Of a stretch of 11,638 nt of DNA, positions 1-7,433 are shown piece by piece. Below the pieces are notes generated by a model. That model was not told the origin of the DNA. It made no database searches and saw nothing but the letters and a program-made list of their open reading frames with translations. Source of the stretch: Ophiosphaerella korrae (taxonomy: Eukaryota; Ascomycota; Dothideomycetes; Pleosporales; Phaeosphaeriaceae); the NCBI GenBank assembly GCA_028456385.1, contig JALNQF010000893.1:1-11638 (forward strand). The letters run 5' to 3'. Numbering within the stretch: position 1 is the first letter of the stretch; the number at the start of each line of letters is the position of its first letter. The position numbers and the translations under genes are program-made.

Positions 1-3
1 AAG

Positions 4-25
4 TACTAGGTATATATACCTAGTA
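4..25. repeat. 22-bp perfect palindrome
   Basis: Positions 4-14 are the exact reverse complement of 15-25, centred on an alternating TA run and flanked by CCTAG/CTAGG. It could form a cruciform or be part of a transposon end. AT-rich RIP-altered DNA makes chance palindromes common, but 11 bp per arm including four G/C pairs is more than expected. No function is assigned. Confidence 0.7.
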
Positions 26-62
26 GCTTACTAAGCGCTAACTAAAAGTAGAAAAGTAGTTA

Positions 63-110
63 AATATTAGTAAGTTTGTAATATTAGTAAGTTATAACTT
101 ACTAATATTA
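63..110. repeat. Direct plus inverted repeat cluster
   Basis: A 14-base unit (AATATTAGTAAGTT) occurs at 63-76 and 80-93 and again inverted at 96-109. As a result 79-110 is a perfect 32-bp palindrome. Such subterminal direct and inverted repeats are typical of DNA transposon or MITE ends. The cluster lies about 40 bp from where the retrotransposon reading at 149 and above becomes unrecognisable, so it may mark the end of another insertion that continues off the left edge of the window. This is inference; no partner repeat is visible here. Confidence 0.6.
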
Positions 111-148
111 GTATAAAAATAAGAGATATAAAGAATAACTCCTTTATA

Positions 149-761
149 ATTTATTAATCTAAAGAGTATAACTATATATTTAAATAGTTTATATTATATT
201 TAGAAAACTATTTTCTATTTATTACTTTTTTTAATTATAATCTAATAGTAAGTATTCTAGATATCTAACTTTATAAAGATCTTTACTCTTTATAGTCTAT
301 CTTATATTTTATCTATTTATTGTAAGAGATATTAGTTTTTATTTATAATTATATTTATTTTTAAAAGTTTATTTTAAGTCTATTATATTTTATCTTTTAC
401 TTATCTATAAATATAAGTTTATATACTACTAAGAATTAATATTTTTATATTTATCTTTTCTTTATTATATCTTATATAAATATTTATTTAATTTTAATTT
501 TTTTTTGGTTTTTCTATAAATAAAGCTCTAGCCTACGTTTTTCTCTTTTTTTAAGTCTATTACTAAATCCTATAGCTAATATTCTAGAAAGTAGTCTTTA
601 GACTCTAAAAGCTACTTTTTATATTTCTTATATTTATCTAAGAATTCTCCTTTATATATTTTTATATTAGCTTTTAATATATTTCTTTTAATATAACTAA
701 TTTTTTCTATTTTCTAATTAATTATTAGATTAGCTATCTATAACTATAGTATCTCTAGAAT
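149..761 (-). pseudogene. Ty3/Gypsy pol relic: protease-RT linker and N-terminal reverse transcriptase (element B)
   Basis: Read on the minus strand with RIP-type substitutions undone in mind. At 761 down to about 708 is the ILGMPWL...NP..(I/N)W signature that follows the Gypsy protease. At about 647-440 comes the RT entry region (EFLDK..., D-IDLK-G, then a KK-LK-L-KYL stretch with a KG-I end). At 283-149 is the RT palm: KIFTKLDI, AYHRI-like residues, EWKTAF, RYG and a VMPFGL-like end at 175-149. In the present sequence many of these are stops or substitutions, for example His to Tyr, Pro to Leu and Met to Ile. The first two blocks share a frame, while the palm block is offset by one base, so a small indel lies somewhere between about 440 and 290. 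The active-site YLDD motif is not present: the element breaks off just before it. This cannot encode enzyme. The family assignment is strong because motif order and spacing match chromovirus-type Gypsy pol. Confidence 0.8.
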
Positions 762-1254
762 TATATTTTACTTATTTTTAATTATTATTTTATCTATAAC
801 TATATTTTTAATTTCTAATCTTTTTAGTTTTAGTAAAATAAGTACTACTGTAAACTTTACTAGTTCTTAGAATAGTTTTCTTTTAATTATACTTTCTTAA
901 TAAGATAACTTATTTATTATATAATATTTCTTATTTTTTTATAAACTTCTTTATAGCTTTACTATTAATTATAATTTATACCCTTTTTCTTTAAAAAGTA
1001 CTTTATTTTATAATATATAAGCCTATTATACTTTCTAGCTATTTTTACTTAGGTTATTTTATAAATTTTCTACTTAGTTAAAGCTACTACCTAAGTCTAT
1101 ACTTATAGTCTTTATACTTTATATACTTCTCTTATATATACTTATATTATAGTTTTTCTAAGATAAATTCTCTAAATAGCTTCTTTTTAAGTCTTACTAC
1201 TATATATCTTTTACTAGAATTACTTTTATATAATTATAGCTTTTTCTTTTTACT

Positions 1255-2142
1255 AGCTATATATAAAGAAATTTATATTTTAGAATAATACTTATAATAT
1301 TTTAAAGTATACTAGATATTTTAGATTTATTTTTTTATTTTCTCTTTTCTTATACTTATTTATACTAGGTCTCTTTTTTACTAAAATATAGTATACTACT
1401 AGTATACTTAGTATATAACCTTTATTAATTTATTATATTTTTTTATAAGATATTACTACTCCTACTCTCTTTATATAAGTATTTTTCTTACTATAACTAT
1501 ATATTATTCTATTTATTATTAAAATATTTTTAACTTTATTACTTTAAGATTATATATTTTTTAGTTTTAATATACTTTCTTTATACTTATAACTAGTATA
1601 TATTTTTAAATAAATTACTATTATATAATAAGTTCTTTTATATTCTTTATACTATAGCTATTATAAGTATATATATTTAACTAAGTATACTCTATACTTT
1701 TTATATTAACTTAACTTTTATCTTTTTATAGTTTTTTTATCTTTTACTAGTCTTTTAGTAGAAATTAATAGGGTTTAAAGTTTTTTTCTTTCTAAGTCTT
1801 CTATTAGTAAGTTTATTATATATACTATTTTTTTAAGCTATACTTAAGTCCTTTTTATTATTACTACTATTTCTCTTTTTTATAAAAACTATTTTACTTT
1901 TTACTTACTTAAAAAGTATATTTAGTAGCTATTATTATAATAAAAGATCTAATTAAGTATTATATATTACTACTCTTTACTTACTACTACTTTCTTTTAA
2001 AACCTAACCTTTTCTTTTAGTACTTTTTTTTTATTTTTAGTTATTTTTAACTAAGCTTTTTTTTAGGTTTTTACTTCTATAGTCTTTTATAAAGTATTTT
2101 AGTTTTCTATATTTATAATATACTATATCTTTTTTCTTTAAC
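1255..2142 (-). pseudogene. Gag C-terminal part with second zinc knuckle (element B)
   Basis: The minus strand here aligns colinearly with plus-strand 4585 to about 5500 of element A, so the two are copies of one Gypsy family. The second CCHC box is at 2120-2079, with the pattern CX2CX4HX4C preserved in spacing but all three Cys and the His now reading as Tyr. Downstream, around 1980-1860, is the degraded counterpart of the W-T-(F/A)-C-Y...C-HL segment seen in element A, a pattern I associate with the C-terminal region of fungal Gypsy Gag. The stretch continues to about 1255, where the colinearity with A ends because A carries a deletion at that point. No start and no intact frame exist. The piece was separated from the rest of gag (7434-8435) by insertion of transposon X. 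Confidence 0.75.
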
Positions 2143-2144
2143 TA

Positions 2145-2207
2145 ATATAGTTAGTAGGTAAGTTATATATATAGGTAAGTTACGTACTTAACTAACTTTA
2201 TATACTT
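2145..2207 (+). repeat. Left terminal inverted repeat of X
   Basis: It matches the reverse complement of 7369-7431 at 49 of 63 positions without gaps. All 14 differences are C/T or G/A transitions, as RIP predicts. The outer end reads ATATAG here and ACGTAG at the other end, so the ancestral end was probably ACGTAGTTAG. Short GTAAGTT-type motifs repeat within it and could be transposase-binding sites (inference). Confidence 0.85.
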
Positions 2208-2292
2208 CTTTAAGTATATAACTTAATAACGTAGTAAAGTAGAGAGTATATATTTATATAATAAATTAAGTAGTAGCTTCTTTATCTTACTT

Positions 2293-3140
2293 ATATATAT
2301 ATAAGTTATACTTAGTCTTTTAATACTTCTTATAGTATACGCGGGCCTAGTAACTTAAGCTTAAATACTACTTACTTTTACGCTATTTATAATTAATCTA
2401 GTAATTAGCCTCTAGTTAAGTAATTATATCTTCTCCTTATCTCTTAATTAAGACTCCTTTCTTCTAAATCTACTTCTTTTTTTATAATTTATACTTACTA
2501 GCTACTTTATTAGCTTTTTTAAGACTAAAGATCTAATTATATATTAACTTAGCTTTTAGTATTATTATATAAGCTTTCTTTTAAAGTTAATTAATTACGT
2601 TAATAATTAATACTAGTAATAAGCTCTTATACTAGTATATACGCTTATATATATTACTTAGTATATAAGCTATATAGAAAGTTTTTAGTAAAGCTAAAGT
2701 AAGTATATATAGCTTTTATATACTATACTAGCTTAAACTAGTTACTTATAATAGCTAGGTCTTTATATAAAGCCTACTACTAATTATATAAATAATTAAA
2801 ATATATAATAAGACTATCTAAACGCTTAATAAAGTTAGCTAGCTACTTTTACCTAACTAGAAGTATATTATAGATAGCTAGTAGCTTATTAGCTATTTTA
2901 TATATAGTAGCTAGAGTTAGAATAAAACTATAAGAATCTAGATTAAGAATATACTTAACTATTACCTTTTTTTCTAGCTAGCTAAGTTTTTTTAAGTTAG
3001 GCTAGTAATTACGTTAGGTAGTTATACTAGTATATAAGTTACGTAGCGTTAATTTAATAATATTATAGACTTTAGCTACTTTTTAATTACTTATATTTTA
3101 ACTTAATTTAATAGATAAGATAGTAATCTAGATATTTACT
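2293..3140 (-). pseudogene. Fot1/pogo-family transposase relic, catalytic domain deleted
   Basis: The minus strand reads, in order: an N-terminal helix-turn-helix entry (QKAA-KVYNI, then PNLKKLS-LE around 2985); V-VKYILDLDSRGF at about 2960-2925 followed by MANKLLA; VGKKW-ANFIKR at 2857-2825 followed by RALCKDP at about 2773; and a WFKLVQ stretch near 2735. This is the CENP-B/Tc5-type DNA-binding half of pogo transposases, and all of it lies in one minus-strand frame. The C-terminal part is in another frame: AHI-LKAEL, ANKAASK...KKK, KKGVL and GEDII between about 2580 and 2430. A CX2CX4HX4C zinc knuckle at 2334-2293, with all four ligands now Tyr, closes the protein. The DDE catalytic core expected between the halves, roughly 200 residues, is missing; the join lies near 2640-2740. 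Residues are quoted with RIP changes reversed, and the real sequence has many stops. Element A inserted just upstream of the probable start. Confidence 0.8.
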
Positions 3141-3162
3141 TTATTTAAAGGTAATTAACGCG

Positions 3163-3167
3163 TATAG
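3163..3167 (+). repeat. Target-site duplication TATAG, left of A
   Basis: The five bases TATAG directly precede the TGTTATAGG start of the 5' LTR. The identical five bases follow the 3' LTR at 7335-7339. A 5-bp duplication is normal for Ty3/Gypsy integrases. It shows that A integrated as a complete LTR-bounded unit into X. Confidence 0.9.
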
Positions 3168-3570
3168 TGTTATAGGCGTAATAAGAGAAATCGAAATAGA
3201 ACTAATTAATCTTAACTTAGATACTAATAGAATATAGGATAAGTAAAGTAATAACCTAGATTAGGAAGTATATTATAACCTAAATATATAAGACGTAGAG
3301 TAATCTATAAATATATATAATAGATTAGAGTAATTTATAAGGTTATATAAATAGATTAGTAAAAGTATATAGTTAGTAGTAATATATATTATTAAAATAG
3401 TATTAGTAATTTAATCCTTTAACTATCGAACTCTTATACAAGATAATTACAAGATATCTTCTATTATTAATAGTTATTGTAGATTAATATACAAACTTTT
3501 ATTATTAACTCTTAATCTACTAATACTCTAGAAGGATTACCTATAGTTAATAATAGGGTAACCTATTACA
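3168..3570 (+). repeat. 5' LTR of element A
   Basis: It starts TGTTATAGG and ends CCTATTACA, a short imperfect inverted repeat with TG...CA termini. It is 403 bp against 373 bp for the 3' copy. The extra length is a tandem duplication: units at 3297-3326 and 3327-3357 both begin AGAGTAAT, while the 3' LTR has one unit. The other differences I compared in the first 130 bases are transitions. Confidence 0.92.
3297..3357 (+). repeat. 30-bp tandem duplication inside the 5' LTR
   Basis: Two units of 30 and 31 bases (3297-3326, 3327-3357) share the start AGAGTAAT and the end TAGATT. They account for the whole length difference from the 3' LTR. Because both LTRs are copied from one template at integration, the duplication most likely arose after A inserted. 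Confidence 0.75.
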
Positions 3571-3631
3571 CCTTACTAATTTAGTTATTATAAGAAGTAA
3601 AGTGTAAGTAGTATATAGTCTAGCTAATATA

Positions 3632-5500
3632 ATAGTAGAAAGTTTAACTAAGAAAAGAGTTAAGGTACTTATAAGTAGCTATAAGTTAGATAATATAGTA
3701 TAGAAAGTAATTAAAGATTACTTAAATAACTTAATCTCTAAAAAAGAAGATATAAAGCTAGTAATTAATACTTTAGAGACGTAGAATAAAGAACTATAAG
3801 ATTATATAAAGTAAAATAAAGTATAGATTAAGCTATTATATAAAGATAAAACTAGATAGAATAAATTACCTAAAGGCTAAAAATAAGTATAATAAAGAAA
3901 CTACTAAAGATACTAGTACTTAAGAAGTTTAATAGAATAAAAGAGAAACTAAGACCTTTTATAGTATTAGTATAACTCTAGATAGATATATAAGTACTAT
4001 ACTTTAATATAGAAGAAAAGAAAGTAATATATATTAGAATATACTTTAAGGAAGATATAATAAGATAGTTTAAACCTTACTAGATAGACTATATAATATA
4101 TAATATAAGAATATAGAAAGATAAAATAAGAGCTATCTTTAGAAGTTATAAATACTTTACTAAATAAATAAGTGTAGTATTTAGAGATATAAATATTACC
4201 TAATAAGCTAAAAAAAAGCTTAAGAAGCTTATATAGAATAAGAGTATTCCTAAATATATATTATAGTTTAAATAACTATTATAAAATATAGAGTAGAATA
4301 AATTAGCCCTAATATTATAATTTAAACAAGGACTAAACTTAAAAATTTAATATAAAATAATTTATATAGAAAAACTACAAATACTAGAAGCTCTAAAGTA
4401 ATAGGTAATATAAATTAATAATAATCTTTAAGAATAGAAAAAGAATAAGTATAGAGGATAATCTAGAAACTAAGACACTAAAGACCCTATAATCCTTAAT
4501 ACTAATAAAGATAGAAAGAAAAAAAAGAATAAAAACTTTACATACTTTAACTATAGTAAAAAAAGCTACTATATAAATAACTACTATTCTAAATAGAAGA
4601 AAGATATAATATATTATTAATATAGAAAGCTAAGATACTTTATAAAAGATTATAGAAGTAAAGATCTTAAGAAAGATAAAGAAACTTAGTTAAAAATAAC
4701 TAAAAACAAAAAAGAAGTACTTAAAGTATAAGCTAAACCTTAGGAGAGAATAGCTAGAAGTAAAGAAATATAATATATAATACTCTACTAGACCTTTTAT
4801 TATAAAGATAACTACTATATATATCTTTTTAGTAAATAGAGAGTAAGATAGTTTTTATAAAAGAATAGAGTAGTAGTAATAAAAAAAAGAATAAAAGTAT
4901 AGCTAAAAGAGATAGTATATATAATAGGCCTACTAATAGAAGACTTAAAAGGAGAAGAGCCCTAGATACTATCGATCTAGGCTAATAGAATAGTACTAGA
5001 TAAAGAAACTACTATAGTCTCCTCTAAAGAATTATAAAGAGAGAGAAGACGAATTAGTATAAAAAGTATAGAGTATACCAAGCTAAATATATATAGCTAT
5101 AATAGCTATATAATATTAGATATAGTAGAATAAAATAGAGAATAGAAATTTAATTAGAAATACTTACTAGTTATAAGTATAGAGAAAGTATATAAAGACT
5201 TAAAAGAATATAATCTTAAAGTAATAAAGTTTATAATATTCTAATAATAGATAGAATAATATAGAGTAGTAGTAGGAAGAATACTTATATAAAGAGAGTA
5301 GTAGTATCTTATAAAAAAAATATAATAGATTAACAAAGCCTATATACTAAGAATACTAATAGTATACTACGTTTTAACTATAGAAAGACCTAAGAAGGAT
5401 AAATACTAAGAAGGAGATAAGGAGAGAATAGATCTAGAACACCTAGTATATACTAAAATATTATAGATATTATACCTAAATTTAAATTACTATATATATA
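3632..5500 (+). pseudogene. Gypsy gag relic with two CCHC zinc knuckles (element A)
   Basis: Gag forms the retrotransposon particle and packages its RNA. From about 3880 one frame (codon starts at positions such as 4063 and 4543) is kept without visible indels to about 5500 but holds many TAA/TAG. In order it shows PKKFNG and KLRPF near 3930-3960; RWFKPYW at 4063-4083, the core motif of retrotransposon Gag; then an F-GDINAT-QAKKKLK block near 4170-4215 and an EWNKLAL-QFKQGL block near 4290-4335. Zinc knuckles lie at 4543-4584 and 4612-4653, both exactly CX2CX4HX4C, with each ligand codon now TAC or TAT. At 4783-4824 is an L-H-W-T-F-C-Y-K-D-N-C pattern that I associate with fungal Gag C-termini. 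Upstream of 3880 the frame is ambiguous; 3632 (ATA, perhaps an old ATG) is only a candidate start. The last 600 bp are colinear with B but carry no motif I can name. Confidence 0.85.
4543..4653 (+). other. Two tandem CCHC zinc-knuckle ghosts
   Basis: The first box has ligand codons at 4543, 4552, 4567 and 4582; the second at 4612, 4621, 4636 and 4651. All eight now read TAC or TAT (Tyr) in a shared frame, which is what TGC/TGT and CAC/CAT become under C-to-T change on either strand. Spacing in both is exactly CX2CX4HX4C. These boxes bound nucleic acid in the ancestral Gag. Confidence 0.88.
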
Positions 5501-5513
5501 GGGAATAATAATA

Positions 5514-6330
5514 TTATAAATAGAAATTAAATATATAATATTAATAGTATACTATCTATAGATAGATAGATAATTAGAATATTTAAACTAGATAGTAGAA
5601 TAATACTTAAGATACTACCTTAACTATAATTAGAATAATTAGGTATAACGACTACCTATAGTATAGTTAATATATAATAGCGTAAAGAATATAGTAATAA
5701 AAGTCTTAGATTTTTTTATAAACTATAGATTTAATCCTAATATATATTAGATACTAAGATTTAAAGTATCTTAGTCTCTAAGAAGAGAAAACTTTACTAA
5801 TAAACTTAAAGATATATATAATTAACTAAGATAGGACGTAGAGTTTCTATATAAGTAAATAGTAAAATACTATAATAAAAAATACTAAGAGGGATATTAA
5901 TTTAAAGAGAGAGAAAAAGTATAATTATTTAAGAAAAACGTAAAAAGTAAATAACTTAGTTTAAAATTTATCTACGTTAAAATAGGACTATATAAAGTAG
6001 AGAAAAAAGTTATACTAGTTATATTTAAGTTAAAGCTACTAAATAAAATGAGGATTTACTTAATATTCTACGTAGTACTACTAGAAAAAGTATAATAAGA
6101 AGTAGAACTACTAGTATACAAAGTAGACACGTATAGAGAATAAAAAGAATAAGAAGTTAAGAAAATTCTATAGTACTAGTTTTATAATAGAAGAAACTAC
6201 TACTTAGTAGAATAGATAGGTACTAATAAAAGAGGATAACTATAAGAGAAAATATAAGAGCTAGAAGATAACCTTAACTACTCTAAAAAACTAGAGAAGT
6301 TCTAAAGTTAAAACCTTCTAGACTACTTTA
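5514..6330 (+). pseudogene. Integrase C-terminal half plus chromodomain (element A pol relic)
   Basis: The frame has codon starts at multiples of three. LGIK is at 5523-5531 and YHPQTDGQ at 5550-5573, followed by a Glu codon at 5577 that fits the last catalytic residue of the DDE integrase core. Then come EQYLR, LNYNQNNW and AYNSA up to about 5680, PFFANYGFNP near 5712-5740, and the linker ANKLKDIHNQLRQD. From about 5850 is KYYNKK, FKEGEKV and KNVKSK, then IGPYKVEKKV and NKMRIHPIFHV up to about 6075. The chromodomain reads ILDCWF...NYYLVEWIG at 6165-6221 and ends in an LEDNLNC-KLEKF block near 6310. In chromoviruses this domain steers integration toward particular chromatin. Quoted residues have RIP changes reversed; the actual frame has many stops. 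It is separated from gag by a deletion that removed protease, RT, RNase H and the first integrase Asp residues. Confidence 0.88.
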
Positions 6331-6947
6331 TAGTAAACTAAGAAAATTAATATTATTACTACTAGATAGAGAGGTAATAAAAACGTTTAATATAGTAGAA
6401 GTAAGAGTAGCTTCTATAATAGCTTTAAAATTAAGCTTAGACTCTATAAGAGTAGCTTACGTAATAGACTTCTTATTATTTAAGGCTTTTATCTTGTAAA
6501 GATAAACTAAATAGGTATAATTTTCTACTTATATACTTAGAATCTAATTACGTTCTTTTTTAGCTTCTATAATCTATCTAGATAGTTTATCTTAAGTATA
6601 GTTAATAGCTTTCTCTATTATAAATAAGTATAGACGTATAAATAAGTATTATTAACTTATACTTTACTAGAGATATACGAAAAAGGTTATAAGATAAATA
6701 AGTATTAGCGTTAATATACACCTTATAAGCTTTATTATACTTTAAAAAAATATAATCTATAAGAGGATGTAAAGATTTATAATAAGAATAAGAGAATATT
6801 ATAATACTATAGCGTAATATACAATCTACTAATTAAAGATAGTAAAGAGTAGACTTAGTAGGTATAAGAGAAGATAAAGAACTTAATATTAATAAAAAAA
6901 CTAGGTTAATAACTCTAGCCCTAGAATAGATAAACTAGGACCTACCT
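6331..6947. other. Segment between chromodomain and polypurine tract, no recognised gene
   Basis: About 600 bp of element A with no Gypsy motif. The base skew flips: about 6380-6620 is pyrimidine-rich on the plus strand while the rest of A is purine-rich. On the minus strand, 6600 down to 6328 can be read with only three internal stops, all of the kind RIP makes. Further right, the minus strand looks open over about 130 codons with one stop, but that stretch is pyrimidine-rich and so poor in stops by composition. It may be ordinary 3' untranslated DNA or a captured or inserted fragment; see findings. Confidence 0.45.
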
Positions 6948-6961
6948 AAAGGAGGAGATAG
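6948..6961 (+). promoter_or_regulatory. Polypurine tract of element A
   Basis: A purine run (AAAGGAGGAGA, 6948-6958) lies within three bases of the 3' LTR start at 6962. This is the position and composition expected for the primer of plus-strand DNA synthesis. It stands out in a region otherwise poor in G. Confidence 0.8.
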
Positions 6962-7334
6962 TGTTATAGGCGTAACAAGAGAAATTAAGATAGAACTAAT
7001 TAATCTTAACTTAGATACTAATAGAATATAGGATAAGTAGAGTAATAACCTAGATTAGGAAGCGTATTATAACCTAAATACGTAAGACGTAAAGTAATCT
7101 ATAAAGTTATATAAATAGATTAGTATAAGTATATAGTTAGTAGTAATATATATTATTAAGATAAGATTAGTAATTTAATCCTTTAACTATAGAATACTAA
7201 TACAAGATAATTACAAGATATCTTCTATTATTATTAGTTATTATAGATTAATATACAAACTTTTATTATTAACTCTTAATCTACTAATACTCTAGAAGGA
7301 TTACCTATAGTTAACAATAGAGTAACCTATTATA
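6962..7334 (+). repeat. 3' LTR of element A
   Basis: It is 373 bp, starts TGTTATAGG and ends CCTATTATA, where the final CA of the 5' copy has become TA. It aligns with 3168-3570 apart from one 30-bp unit. The differences I compared (for example TAA/CAA, TATAT/CGTAT) are transitions. Confidence 0.92.
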
Positions 7335-7339
7335 TATAG
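7335..7339 (+). repeat. Target-site duplication TATAG, right of A
   Basis: Identical to 3163-3167 and adjacent to the last base of the 3' LTR. Removing A and one copy rejoins X as a continuous sequence around CGTATAGCGTAG. Confidence 0.9.
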
Positions 7340-7368
7340 CGTAGAGCTATTATATAATAAGATAAGAT

Positions 7369-7431
7369 AAGTACGTAAAGTTAGTTAGGTATACAACTTA
7401 CTTACGTACGTAACTTACTTACTAACTACGT
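7369..7431 (-). repeat. Right terminal inverted repeat of X
   Basis: Partner of 2145-2207. This copy keeps more CpG (four sites where the left copy has TpA), so it is the less damaged of the two. It ends at 7431 and is followed by the TA duplication at 7432-7433, and then immediately by the first zinc knuckle of element B on the minus strand. Confidence 0.85.
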
Positions 7432-7433
7432 TA

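Larger units (their letters stand above)
3168..7334 (+). mobile_element. Ty3/Gypsy chromovirus-type LTR retrotransposon A, internally deleted
   Basis: The element is 4167 bp with LTRs at 3168-3570 and 6962-7334, a TATAG duplication outside, a polypurine tract directly before the 3' LTR, gag relics at about 3632-5500, and the second half of integrase plus a chromodomain at about 5514-6330. The gene order gag-IN-chromodomain and the individual motifs place it in the chromodomain-bearing branch of Ty3/Gypsy. Full-length members need roughly 2 kb more for protease, reverse transcriptase, RNase H and the first half of integrase, and these are absent. Colinearity with element B ends at about 5500, which marks the deletion join. 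A retains some CpA, TpG and CpG that B lacks, fitting its later arrival. Confidence 0.92.
2145..7431 (-). mobile_element. Fot1/pogo-like DNA transposon X, carrying nested element A
   Basis: The element is bounded by 63-bp terminal inverted repeats (2145-2207 and 7369-7431) and a TA dinucleotide on each side (2143-2144 and 7432-7433), the target duplication of the Tc1/mariner-pogo superfamily. Without nested element A and its extra TATAG it is about 1.1 kb. Full-length fungal Fot1/pogo elements are usually near 1.8-2 kb, and the shortfall matches the missing catalytic part of its transposase. The strand is given from the transposase relic, which starts near the right end. It inserted into gag of element B directly after the first zinc knuckle. 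It is RIP-saturated: I see essentially no CpA inside 2145-3162. Confidence 0.85.

Noticed and set aside
710..1250. Aspartic protease active site (DSG/DTG) in element B
   Set aside because: A DS reading near 735 comes from a frame that conflicts with the stronger ILGMPWL-like linker in the neighbouring frame. No convincing active site could be placed.
1..2100. Many T-rich direct repeats suggesting a CRISPR array or satellite
   Set aside because: No regular unit or spacing exists; the similarity is low-complexity AT composition left by RIP.
3571..3600. Primer-binding site after the 5' LTR
   Set aside because: A conserved post-LTR segment exists in A and B, but after RIP I could not match it to a specific tRNA 3' end or initiator tRNA fragment.
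3860..3890. Apparent frameshift in gag of A from one frame to another near 3880
   Set aside because: The same stretch in element B has equal length, and the upstream part can also be read in the main frame with RIP-type stops. The N-terminal frame is ambiguous rather than shifted.
5460..5480. A D...P-F reading in the integrase frame resembling the second catalytic Asp (SDRGPQF)
   Set aside because: Spacing to the Glu at 5577 is one residue too long, and this stretch is still colinear with element B in the gag frame, so it lies before the deletion join.
6620..6940. Minus-strand open stretch of about 130 codons with a single stop
   Set aside because: That strand is strongly pyrimidine-rich, which removes TAA/TAG by composition. 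No motif was recognised.
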